Positions 1 to 7,960 of a stretch of DNA of 64,000 nucleotides are shown here, one piece after another. The stretch is from Aved-18 sp964606665 (GTDB taxonomy: Bacteria > Cyanobacteriota > Vampirovibrionia > Obscuribacterales > Obscuribacteraceae), in NCBI GenBank assembly GCA_964606665.1, contig CAZSHS010000006.1, positions 86,979 through 150,978 on the forward strand. The letters are read 5' to 3'. Both the position numbers and the translations under genes were made by a program. How positions within the stretch are numbered: the stretch's first letter is position 1; every line of letters starts with the position of its first letter. The notes below the pieces were generated by a model. It was not told the origin of the DNA and did not search any database. It was given only the letters and a program-made list of their open reading frames with translations.

Positions 1-638
1 TAAAAAACTTACTTCTGGGTTTGAGCATTGTCGGCGGCTTGAGCGCACTGCCTGCGTATAGTCAGGTGGCTGGAGCCAATCAATCAATATTCAATGACGA
101 AGAACAAATGATGGGCTTGAATCAAGCTCAAGTAAGACAATACGAGCAGCAAAAAGTTCAGGCTGAAACCGAACTATCAGAAGAGCAAAGAAAAAATGCT
201 CCGTATAGACTTTTTGTAGAAAAGCAAATTTCGGTATTGAGTGCTCCGTCTAAAAATCCAAAAACAACTACTGCAAATGTGGCTAAGCTCAAGCAGCTTC
301 AGGATTGGATTAAGCGAGACAACGATTATATTGCCAGACAACAGAGCTATATAAATCAGCTCACTGGCACTATCCAGAACTTGCAGCGTTCGCAAAGCAC
401 CCAGATAGGCAATTTGCAGAACGACATTACAGCTATGCGCGAAAATCAGCAAGATGAGAAAGATTCCAAGAAATTTGATCAGATGATGCAAATCAATTAT
501 TTCAACGAATTGCAGAGCGAAATGGGAGCTGCTTCATGGGGTAGACCTCCAGAAGACGGCACTTATAACAGCGTTGGCGGTTATGGTTTTATGGGTGGAT
601 ACGGTTACAGCGGTGGTTTTGGCCGACGTAACTACTAA
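1..638 (+). CDS. Exported coiled-coil protein, 5' end outside window
   Basis: I do not recognise the family. The reading frame is open to the left edge, and its first residues (KNLLLGLSIVGGLSALPAYS) form the hydrophobic core and AxS-type cleavage site of a Sec signal peptide, so the true start lies just upstream of base 1. The in-frame TTG at 21 is internal to that signal and should not be used. The mature part is rich in Gln, Glu and Asn with heptad-like spacing, which suggests a long coiled coil. It ends in a Gly/Tyr-rich tail (GGYGFMGGYGYSGG). It probably heads an operon with the next two genes, the first of which starts 8 bases after this stop. Likely periplasmic or cell-surface; function unknown. 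Confidence 0.7.
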   Translation, partial: KNLLLGLSIVGGLSALPAYSQVAGANQSIFNDEEQMMGLNQAQVRQYEQQKVQAETELSEEQRKNAPYRLFVEKQISVLSAPSKNPKTTTANVAKLKQLQDWIKRDNDYIARQQSYINQLTGTIQNLQRSQSTQIGNLQNDITAMRENQQDEKDSKKFDQMMQINYFNELQSEMGAASWGRPPEDGTYNSVGGYGFMGGYGYSGGFGRRNY

Positions 639-646
639 ATGCTTGA

Positions 647-1423
647 ATGAAGTTATTTCGAGTCTCTATTGTTCTTGCTCTATTGATTCTTCTGTATCCG
701 CCATTTGCACTAAAGTGTATGGCGGATGTGGAAGATGGAGAATTCGGACCGTATATTTTTCCTCAGGGCGTTCCTCCGCTACCCGATGAGATTCAGCCAG
801 GGCAAAAGTGGCAAGGCTTTCCCCAGTTTCGAATTTTAGTTGACTGGACCCAAATTCCTAAATGGTTGTCTGGTAATTGGACCTCCAAAGAATATAGAAT
901 TTTAAAAACTTACGACCATCGCGAAGACATGCTCTACACGCTTCCTATGAGTCGCGACACGTTTGCAGCCGATCATTTGGGTGATATGCAAGACAGAGAA
1001 GGCGGCATCTGGCATGCAATGATATCGCCCGAGCAAATTAGTTATCAAAAAGGCAATCTTATTGAGTATGTTGACTGCATCAAGATTAAAGCTGAGCGCG
1101 TATACGATTTGGGTTTTGACATCAGGCAACGTTTCTATCACGTTTTAGTTGACCCAAGCGAACAGGGCAATCCAAAAATTGTAGACGCATACACCGAAGA
1201 GCGTGTGAACGAATACAAACCCACTCGTCCAGATATCTGCACCGCCACAATTTATAATAGATATTTTGACTCTGTAGGCGCACCCACGCATACTACAAAC
1301 TCGATGCGCGTTCTAAGGCGCAGTTCACCCTTCCAGCATACTGCCACCAGATGTGGTGTAGATCTAACTGTTAATTTTGTGGACCATTTGCATGAAATTG
1401 GTCGTGACGACCTGGTTCCATGA
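647..1423 (+). CDS. Exported protein of unknown function
   Basis: A 258-residue protein with a clear N-terminal signal peptide (MKLFRVSIVLALLILLYPPF, cleavage probably after the following ALKCMA). I see no catalytic motif or known domain. The mature part is mixed alpha/beta in composition and contains a Trp-rich stretch (WLSGNWTSKEYRI) and three scattered cysteines. Its stop codon overlaps the start of the next gene as ATGA (1420-1423), which implies translational coupling with the TPR-metalloprotease. Together with the coiled-coil protein upstream, the three genes look like one operon of exported products. The ATG at 647 is well placed just after the preceding stop. Function unknown. Confidence 0.7.
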   Translation: MKLFRVSIVLALLILLYPPFALKCMADVEDGEFGPYIFPQGVPPLPDEIQPGQKWQGFPQFRILVDWTQIPKWLSGNWTSKEYRILKTYDHREDMLYTLPMSRDTFAADHLGDMQDREGGIWHAMISPEQISYQKGNLIEYVDCIKIKAERVYDLGFDIRQRFYHVLVDPSEQGNPKIVDAYTEERVNEYKPTRPDICTATIYNRYFDSVGAPTHTTNSMRVLRRSSPFQHTATRCGVDLTVNFVDHLHEIGRDDLVP

Positions 1424-3885
1424 GTTTTAAAAGAGCGTTTTTATCGCTCGTACTTGTTTTGTGTCTAGGCGCTCAGGTTGTTACTCCTGGAATGTCTGCA
1501 TTAGCGAGAAATTCTAAAGTTAAAGCTGTCGATTATGCGCAGACTGATTTTTTGTTTGATCTATGTATGCTCGATCAACTTATTGACGCGGATAAAATAA
1601 GTGAGGCTCTGGCTTTTGCCCAAGCTATCAAAACTCCTATCAGTGTAAATTTCGCAATTAGTCTGAATTACAGATTGGCTTATTTATACGGACGACTTGG
1701 TAAGTTTAAAGAATCTCAAAAGCATTTAAGACAAGCTTTGTTAAAAGAGTTGGCTATTGACCAGGCTATGGAAAGCTCTGATCGAAAGAAAATTCACCCA
1801 AATGAATTTAAAACAGAAAAGCTTGAATCCAAAGAACAATTTGAAAAACGATATAAAGAATTGGTTGAAGATGCAATGAAGCTTGATTTCACCTCGGCTT
1901 GTGAGTATAGAGCACGTCAGCTTCTTGTGAGGCAAAGAAATCTGGACTGTCTTTATTTGAGTCAGGCTTACTTGATAATGCCGGTCAGCAAAGGCAGGCA
2001 TAATCTGAGAAACATTGAAATTATTGCTGCACTGCGCTCTGAAAAGTCTTATCGTTGTGCTGACGTTTTTCACCTGGAATCAGATAGTATAAAACTTTAT
2101 AGACAGGCATTGCAAGCCGAACATCAGGGCAATTTGGATAAAGCAAAAGGTCTCTATGAAGAATTTTTGCAAACTAAGTCGCAAGATTTTTTATTTGAAC
2201 ATTTAGCCAGGTTGTCACTTGCGGGCTGCTTTAGAAAAGACAGACAGTTCGAGCAAGCATTGGATAACTACCAACTTGTTTATGATGCCGCCAGTAGCAA
2301 AACACGCGGGATGCCAGAAAGTCTTGCTTTCAAGTCGTTATCGCGCCAGGCTTTGGCAGGGCTTTGTCATTACGGTGCTGACACGGCTCATTTAATTCTG
2401 CAAGAAAAAGAACTTGAGTTCAAAAAAATGAGTGATGACGATAAGCTGAAATATCTTCATCGACTTTACGATGCTGGCTACAAACTCAAAGCTTCTGGAC
2501 AGGCAAGAAAAGCTCAAGAATTATTATGGCTTTGCGTCACTTTATATCGCAAATATTTTCCTGAAAAAGAGTCGGCTTTAGCTGGAGTCTTATACGATTT
2601 GTCCGAATCTTATTATTGGAATGAAGCTTTCGATCCAGCCATGCAACTGATGGAAGAAGCTGTCGAACTGCGTTCCAGGCAAGCTGAAAATTTAGATGCA
2701 CTGGATACAATGGGACGTATTTATATGGCAGGAAGCGCCAGTAAAAAAGGATTGAAAGCTTTTGAGCGACTACTTTATATTAACTTAAAAGATTTTGCAC
2801 CAGATGTAGTGGCTAACTATAAGCTTGGCAATGTTGCGCAGTTAATAGAAATTGCAATTAGAGCCCGTCCTGAATTGGCGACAGAAAAGCGATCCGTTAT
2901 AGACGCTCGTTTGCAAGCAGTAATAGATGGACTCATCTCAGAAAAAGATTTCGACCAGGCGCTAGAGCTGGCTAAGACCCTTATGAAATGGAAAGAAGCT
3001 GAGTTGCCGCCAAAGGCCGATCCCATTATGGACAGTTTGTGGCAGATAGGTTGGCTCTTGCGCCGCGTTCACAAAGAAGCTGAAGCAAAAGATTTTTATA
3101 CAAGACTAATCGAAGATTATCCTAATAAGTCGGTAAAGTGGCTTGGAACCTGGCATTTCGATCGAGGGCTGGCATACGATTGCATGGGCGATCACAAAAA
3201 TGCGGTGAAAGATTTTCAAATCGCATTAGCTATATTTCGTAAGTATTTCAAGCAAAACCAGGCTGAAATGGACTTTGACGAGAAAGAGTACATGGTCAAT
3301 ATTATTTGGGATATTAATCTAGAGCTTAAATACAAGAAAATAGACCCGCCAAACAAAGACAATTATTCGAAATCTTTTCCAATGTATGTCTATCGATGGA
3401 ATAAGGCTCGGGCACCACTACGCATTTATATTGACACAAGTCGCAAAACCGGATTTGGTCCCATTCTTGCCAAAGCGATAGATACAATAGTGAAAGACTG
3501 GATGAATACAAAAGGACTACCGCTCACCTGGACTTATGTAGATAGTGCGCAAAATTGCGACATTCATATTAAAAGAGCTGCTACTTACGATGATATTCCT
3601 GCCGGTTCTGGTGGGCGAGCCATGTCTGAATTCGTTTATATAGAAAAGGGCGAACCCAAAGAACTGAACAAATGCACTTTGCTCATTTTCTGTCCCAGTT
3701 GGGATGGCAAAGAATTGAGCTATTACGCTATGCAACAGATGAAGAATCTTGCCATGCATGAATTTGGACATGCTTTAGGACTCGGGCATTCGCCAAACGG
3801 ACTCGACATAATGTACTGGAAGGCTCCAGCTATGGAGCTTTCGGCGCGCGACCGCAATACGCTAATTCGCCTTTACTCTAAATAA
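1420..3885 (+). CDS. Exported TPR protein with C-terminal matrixin-like zinc metalloprotease domain
   Basis: An 821-residue protein with a signal peptide (residues 1-30), a long helical region of TPR-like repeats (about 40-650) and a C-terminal protease domain. The zinc site HEFGHALGLGH is at residues 780-790: H780, H784 and H790 as ligands, E781 as general base and G787 at the turn. M798 in LDIMYW fits the metzincin Met-turn. This is the M10A/matrixin signature. No pro-peptide cysteine switch is obvious, so the TPR part may control or target the protease. The gene is coupled to the one upstream by an ATGA overlap. Likely acts outside the cytoplasmic membrane; substrate unknown. The TPR-plus-matrixin architecture is uncommon. 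Confidence 0.85.
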   Translation: MSFKRAFLSLVLVLCLGAQVVTPGMSALARNSKVKAVDYAQTDFLFDLCMLDQLIDADKISEALAFAQAIKTPISVNFAISLNYRLAYLYGRLGKFKESQKHLRQALLKELAIDQAMESSDRKKIHPNEFKTEKLESKEQFEKRYKELVEDAMKLDFTSACEYRARQLLVRQRNLDCLYLSQAYLIMPVSKGRHNLRNIEIIAALRSEKSYRCADVFHLESDSIKLYRQALQAEHQGNLDKAKGLYEEFLQTKSQDFLFEHLARLSLAGCFRKDRQFEQALDNYQLVYDAASSKTRGMPESLAFKSLSRQALAGLCHYGADTAHLILQEKELEFKKMSDDDKLKYLHRLYDAGYKLKASGQARKAQELLWLCVTLYRKYFPEKESALAGVLYDLSESYYWNEAFDPAMQLMEEAVELRSRQAENLDALDTMGRIYMAGSASKKGLKAFERLLYINLKDFAPDVVANYKLGNVAQLIEIAIRARPELATEKRSVIDARLQAVIDGLISEKDFDQALELAKTLMKWKEAELPPKADPIMDSLWQIGWLLRRVHKEAEAKDFYTRLIEDYPNKSVKWLGTWHFDRGLAYDCMGDHKNAVKDFQIALAIFRKYFKQNQAEMDFDEKEYMVNIIWDINLELKYKKIDPPNKDNYSKSFPMYVYRWNKARAPLRIYIDTSRKTGFGPILAKAIDTIVKDWMNTKGLPLTWTYVDSAQNCDIHIKRAATYDDIPAGSGGRAMSEFVYIEKGEPKELNKCTLLIFCPSWDGKELSYYAMQQMKNLAMHEFGHALGLGHSPNGLDIMYWKAPAMELSARDRNTLIRLYSK

Positions 3886-3931
3886 GTTGAATTCTCTTTA
3901 AATTGGTTGGACCTTCTAAAGAGGTAGAATC

Positions 3932-3965
3932 TTAAAACGTAAACCGATATCGGTTTACGTTTTAA
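3932..3965. repeat. Perfect 34-bp palindrome containing ACCGATATCGGT
   Basis: Every base from 3932 to 3965 pairs symmetrically around the 3948/3949 centre, with no spacer. The core ACCGATATCGGT occurs twice more in this window (6135-6146 and 8797-8808). The palindrome lies between a stop (3885) and the next start (3987) on the same strand. As RNA it would give a long stem flanked by A and U runs and could act as a terminator or processing site; as DNA it could bind a dimeric protein. Its sharing of a core with two intragenic copies suggests a dispersed palindromic element. Confidence 0.8.
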
Positions 3966-3986
3966 ATTCACCCAAAAGGACAACCC

Positions 3987-4643
3987 ATGTCAAATAGTGG
4001 AATAGACTTCAATCCTGGCTCCCATCCTTTTCCTGACGACCGCAACAGGTCGATTTTATGGGCTAGATACAAAATGGAAGACGCCCAGAGTAACGAAAAT
4101 GGGTCGTTGTGGTGTGTTCTTTCCATTAAGCAGACAAACAAGGTCTCGTATTCAGTGTTGGATTCAAAAGGCAAAACCGTTATTGAATCCGAAATAAAGC
4201 CTGAGTCTTACAAAGCACAGCGCAAAGAGTTGCTCGACTATTTTCGCGGTAAAGAAGTGATTGTTTGGGACTTGAAAGAAAAGTGGGGATTACTGAATCA
4301 GCTCGATAATACTTACGGCATCGACCCCAGTCAAAATTTAGCGATAGTTGCAAGAACCTGGACCTGGCATGACATTGCCGACGAGTATGCACGTTTTGTA
4401 GGTGAGTTAGTTCCTGGTAGCAATATAGAATCAGCCCGAACTTATTCTCCTGAGCCGTTCAAGCCGCTTGCTGGACTATCGAGTATCCAGGAGTGCAAAG
4501 ACATCAAGGATATTATTGTCAAAATGGCTGGCACATCTCTTGTGACCGACCCACTTGCGTCTGGCAAAAAGGGATGGACAGCAGAATTTTACAGACCCAG
4601 TTTTAGCCCAACTGAAAAACTGAAGAAGTTCTTCGAGTTCTAA
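3987..4643 (+). CDS. Unknown cytoplasmic protein, possibly DEDD-exonuclease-like fold
   Basis: A 218-residue protein without signal peptide or membrane segment. The ATG at 3987 is preceded by AAAAGGA at good spacing. I do not recognise the family. The order of elements (a strand-rich start VSYSVLDSKGKTVIESEI, then EVIVWDLKEKWGLLNQL, then a helix near the C-terminus around GLSSIQECKDIKDIIVKMA) recalls the RNase H/DnaQ-type exonuclease fold. The expected acidic residues are not convincingly in place, so activity cannot be claimed. It is convergent with the minus-strand operon; the two stops are separated by a 16-bp AT-rich palindrome. Confidence 0.6.
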   Translation: MSNSGIDFNPGSHPFPDDRNRSILWARYKMEDAQSNENGSLWCVLSIKQTNKVSYSVLDSKGKTVIESEIKPESYKAQRKELLDYFRGKEVIVWDLKEKWGLLNQLDNTYGIDPSQNLAIVARTWTWHDIADEYARFVGELVPGSNIESARTYSPEPFKPLAGLSSIQECKDIKDIIVKMAGTSLVTDPLASGKKGWTAEFYRPSFSPTEKLKKFFEF

Positions 4644-4653
4644 AATTTTAGAA
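4638..4653. terminator. Short AT-rich palindrome between convergent genes
   Basis: TTCTAAAATTTTAGAA is a perfect 16-bp palindrome. It overlaps the stop codon of the plus-strand gene (4641-4643) and abuts the stop of the minus-strand gene at 4654. The position fits a weak bidirectional terminator, but the stem has little GC and no loop, so this is a tentative call. Confidence 0.35.
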
Positions 4654-5862
4654 TTAAAGTCCGCTTTTCTTTATGGCTTCGGCGCGCTCATAAATTTCGT
4701 GTGCTTCTAGCAGCTCTAGAGCTTCATTGATTGAATCTACACCAGCTTCGTTGTCAGCACTGTGGGTGGCGTAAACAGGTTGAAGTGCCAGCTTTTGAAA
4801 TGCCATTCCAATTTCTTCGGCTGTGGCTAAGACAAAATTTTCTACTTGAAGGCGTGTTTCCTTAATGGACATAGCCAAATCAACAGCAACTGAATTATTT
4901 ACCAGTGCTTTAACTGAATCATTAAGTGTGGCTCCCTTTGCCAGTTTGCTTGAAAGTGTTTTCACTTTTTCGCCGATTTTCTTGGCTGAGGTGCTGAATT
5001 TCTTGTTCATTTCCATTTGAACTAATTCATTCAAAATGGCATTCATATATTCAGGCGCTTCTGGTTGACCACCAAATCGCTCTCCTGTAGATTGCACGAT
5101 TTGCTTGATTTCATCAGCCTTGAAGCTTTTGAATTTGGTTGCTAATTTGGCTGCGACAATGTCGCAGGTAGCATTCCACGCTGATGCTTTTTGCAGGATG
5201 TCTGTTACCGTATTTAGTGGCAGGTCCAATGCCATTTGAAATGCTGTTTCTCTCAAATCGCTGTTCGAACAAAGAGCTGCAATCATTGGGCGCAAGCTTG
5301 AAGAAGAAGTGGCAGGGCTTTGCAAAAAGGTTTTTAAGTCTTCTTGTGCTGGCTTTTTGTCGCAAGCTTGATCAGTTTGCGCTCGTTTAATGATTGATTT
5401 GAGTGTAGCAACCAGATCGAAATCTTTATCGACGTCGACTCTTAGCGAAACGAAACCATCATGCTCATTTTGTTGAGTCCAGGTACTTGGCGCAATATAG
5501 GCAATAATTTCAGCATTGTCTTGATCTAATTTGACCACAAGACTGCCTGAAGTCAAAAGAGCACTACCTAAAAGTATTTTGTTCAACGAAACAAAATTAT
5601 CCTCGTCGCAGACGCGTACATCTATATGGCGACCGTTTACAACCAAGTCGTTTACGCCAATTGTGCTTGCAAGAGACTGAATGTGACTGAGCGATTCCCA
5701 TTGTTCACAGACTATATTCAATTTGGGGTCGAGTTCAGAAATAATGGCTTCGGCGCTAAGCAATGCCAGGTCGAGTTTTTGATTGACTCCCTGCACCATA
5801 GCGTTGCTTGAGGAGAGAATCTCCATTTCTCTGGTCAGCGCGATTTTTCTTTCGGTTGCCAT
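4654..5862 (-). CDS. Unknown 402-aa soluble protein
   Basis: I do not recognise this protein. It has no signal peptide or membrane segment. The N-terminal third looks alpha/beta (strands around DLVVNGRHIDVRV and SLVVKLDQDNAEIIAYIAP); the remainder is Ala/Leu/Lys-rich and predominantly helical. The start at 5862 has a clear Shine-Dalgarno sequence (GAGGTAGAAA before ATG). It is the last gene of a three-gene minus-strand set, 85 bases after the sigma-like/HhH gene. In cyanobacteria, sigma-like genes are often followed by genes of unknown function such as DUF1822 members; membership of that family was considered but I cannot show it. A partner or regulator of the sigma-like protein is a reasonable guess. 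Confidence 0.65.
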   Translation of the reverse strand: MATERKIALTREMEILSSSNAMVQGVNQKLDLALLSAEAIISELDPKLNIVCEQWESLSHIQSLASTIGVNDLVVNGRHIDVRVCDEDNFVSLNKILLGSALLTSGSLVVKLDQDNAEIIAYIAPSTWTQQNEHDGFVSLRVDVDKDFDLVATLKSIIKRAQTDQACDKKPAQEDLKTFLQSPATSSSSLRPMIAALCSNSDLRETAFQMALDLPLNTVTDILQKASAWNATCDIVAAKLATKFKSFKADEIKQIVQSTGERFGGQPEAPEYMNAILNELVQMEMNKKFSTSAKKIGEKVKTLSSKLAKGATLNDSVKALVNNSVAVDLAMSIKETRLQVENFVLATAEEIGMAFQKLALQPVYATHSADNEAGVDSINEALELLEAHEIYERAEAIKKSGL

Positions 5863-5947
5863 TTTCTACCTCGTTACCGCTCGATTATCTGGATTCGGCA
5901 TCTTGTTACTTTTAATAACGCCAGTTTGGAAAAAATTAGAGCGGTTT

Positions 5948-7393
5948 TCATAAAATTGCCTTTTTTCTTAAATCTGAAAGCCTATTTTCATCAATAGACA
6001 AGGCTTTAGCTACTTCGTCAAAATCGCCAAAGGGACGTTTTTGCAAAAGCACTTCTATTTCTTTGGCATTAAAATCAAGGGCAGCTTTTAATTTTTCTTG
6101 GGTCGCTTTATTGAGGTCAATCCTTATTATGTGAACCGATATCGGTTTAAGTACAGCACCGCGTTTGGTCAAAATTCCAAGCTCGCCGGGTGTCAAAAAC
6201 AGACGCTGGGAACAATTTGTGAGACTTTCAAATGGTCTCTGGTCTACAATTTTCTGCGCCAATTCTTTGCCAGCACCAAGTACATCCATAATGTCACGAC
6301 GGGTGGCACTATTTAAGTCTATGGGACAAAAGGCTGCGGTAGCGCCATTGTCAATTATTGTTTGTAAGCGCTCGGCTTTGATGATTTTTTGCTCGACAAG
6401 ATCTTGAAGTGAATAAAATTGACGAGCCGCAATTAGTCTATCCACTTCGCCTTCGGTCAATCCTAGATGATGATTGAGCTCGCGGCGAGATGCAGTATTT
6501 ACATTTATTTGTGCTTGCCACGATTGTGCAATAGTTGGCGTTTGGGTGCGCAACACGTCGCGTATGAGATTTAAGCCTTTGTCAAGTAAAACTTGACAGC
6601 GAGCGATTCTGCGCGCGGGGCTATCCCCAGATAAGTTGAGTACTTCACAGCATTCTTTCATGGTCATTTCTTGACCAGATTTTGAATGTTTTGTCAGTCC
6701 CATTCCAAACAAACAGTCAATTACTTCCAGTGCTTCTTTGTTTGCCGATTGGCTGTCTATCAGTAGTTTGCTCAAGACTTGTCTGACTTGATTCAGTTCG
6801 CTTACTTGTTCGTTTGAAAGTGCAATATTTTCCGGAATAGCATTTGTGTCGGCAGCAATATTCTCGCGTGGGTCTTTATCGCCTTCTTCAAGGTACATGT
6901 CTTGAAGAGTATTTTGTTCCCATTGCCATTCAGCTTTTATATAGTCTACAACTAGATTGTGGACTGAGCGTTGAATGTAGCCTGGCAAAAGGACCTTGAA
7001 TCCATCTTGAGTTTTTTCGTTTAATTGTTTTTTTAGAGCGTGACATAATTTTTCCGCAGCATCTAAAGACAGAGAGACGCAATTTCCCTTCTGCTCATCT
7101 TTGGCAAGATGACGCATTTGCCAGAATCTGCGTAAGCTCTGATTGAATTCGAGCATTTTGGCAATTTGAGGCTGAAAATAGTTGTTGCGCAAAAGTATTA
7201 TAAAGCCGTCGCGCTGCCCTTCTTGCAAGCTCAAACTTCTAGCGTAAATATTTTGAGCACCAATTGCTTTCAAAAAATCGAGTACCAGTTTTTTGCCGCT
7301 GCGCTCATCATGCGGCATGGCTTCGTATACGTCTTTCCACTCAGGCACGATTGCCAGAATCTCTTCCACTTCTGTTTTATTTGAAAGAGGCAT
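5948..7393 (-). CDS. Sigma-70-like protein with three C-terminal ComEA-type helix-hairpin-helix domains
   Basis: A 481-residue protein. Residues about 90-290 resemble a divergent sigma-70 factor: a region 2-like helix (GYIQRSVHNLVVDYIKAEW) and a region 4-like helix-turn-helix (EVIDCLFGMGLT, then MTMKECCEVLNLSGDSPARR). Residues 296-355, 358-413 and 425-481 are three helix-hairpin-helix repeats, each opening with I-[DN]-[LV]-N-x-A-[ST], as in ComEA-type DNA-binding domains. The linker before the third repeat is five residues longer than the one before the second, and contains K416-P-I-S-V420, encoded by a repeated palindrome. The start overlaps the upstream gene's stop by one base (TAATG), so the two are translationally coupled. 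Probably a DNA-binding regulator; whether it binds RNA polymerase is unproven. Confidence 0.65.
   Translation of the reverse strand: MPLSNKTEVEEILAIVPEWKDVYEAMPHDERSGKKLVLDFLKAIGAQNIYARSLSLQEGQRDGFIILLRNNYFQPQIAKMLEFNQSLRRFWQMRHLAKDEQKGNCVSLSLDAAEKLCHALKKQLNEKTQDGFKVLLPGYIQRSVHNLVVDYIKAEWQWEQNTLQDMYLEEGDKDPRENIAADTNAIPENIALSNEQVSELNQVRQVLSKLLIDSQSANKEALEVIDCLFGMGLTKHSKSGQEMTMKECCEVLNLSGDSPARRIARCQVLLDKGLNLIRDVLRTQTPTIAQSWQAQINVNTASRRELNHHLGLTEGEVDRLIAARQFYSLQDLVEQKIIKAERLQTIIDNGATAAFCPIDLNSATRRDIMDVLGAGKELAQKIVDQRPFESLTNCSQRLFLTPGELGILTKRGAVLKPISVHIIRIDLNKATQEKLKAALDFNAKEIEVLLQKRPFGDFDEVAKALSIDENRLSDLRKKAIL
6134..6147. repeat. Intragenic palindrome AACCGATATCGGTT
   Basis: A perfect 14-bp palindrome centred at 6140/6141 inside the sigma-like/HhH gene. 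On the coding (minus) strand it is read as Lys-Pro-Ile-Ser-Val (residues 416-420), in a linker between the second and third HhH repeats. It shares its 12-bp core with the copies at 3943-3954 and 8797-8808. Confidence 0.8.
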
Positions 7394-7839
7394 TAGATCG
7401 AGTCAAGTCCTGGAAGTTGAGCGGGTACATCGTTAATTTCATCGTGTGCGGTAAGCATAATGTGACTTACGCATGTCCAGGATATCCAGAGCAGAAAGGC
7501 AAAGAAAGCCATGATAACAGTGACTTTGATGTCTTTTATTTCTTTTCTTTTCTTGGAGCTTTGAGCCAAAATATTTTTATCGAGACTGTACATGAGCATA
7601 ATTAAAATGGCTATACCCAAGCCAACCGAACCTGAGCGTAACGCCTCATTGCGAGCTTCTTGAGCAAATTTGGTGGGAACAGGTGTGTTAGCCTCAAGAT
7701 TGCCTGGACGCCATGGTTTTTCTGCGCGCTGATAAGTGAAAAGATAGGGTGCAGCAAATGCCATTACCAGGACCAAGATCTTTATGTAGAGCTTGTTAAT
7801 AGGTTTTTTGTCTGCTTGCGAAGTGTGTTTTTGTTCCAT
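7393..7839 (-). CDS. Small membrane protein with two transmembrane segments
   Basis: A 148-residue protein with two hydrophobic segments: ILVLVMAFAAPYLFTYQ near residue 20 and a pair-like stretch GLGIAILIMLMYSL, with VTVIMAFFAFLLWISWTCV nearer the C-terminus, so two or three crossings are possible. The charged loop KKRKEIKDIK suggests an inside loop. I do not recognise the family. It is the first gene of a minus-strand operon; its stop overlaps the start of the sigma-like/HhH gene (TAATG). In that position it could be a membrane anchor or anti-sigma-like sensor, but no anti-sigma motif is visible. It is divergent from the trypsin-DUF4384 gene, with about 120 bases between them. Confidence 0.65.
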   Translation of the reverse strand: MEQKHTSQADKKPINKLYIKILVLVMAFAAPYLFTYQRAEKPWRPGNLEANTPVPTKFAQEARNEALRSGSVGLGIAILIMLMYSLDKNILAQSSKKRKEIKDIKVTVIMAFFAFLLWISWTCVSHIMLTAHDEINDVPAQLPGLDSI

Positions 7840-7960
7840 TAAGTGATTCTTGAAAACGTTGTGATAAAAATGCCAGAAGGCTGCAACATGTCTAAATTCT
7901 ACAGTCTTATATTAGCCTCCTCATAGAGTAATATGGTATTTGTTGAGAAATTAGGAAGTT

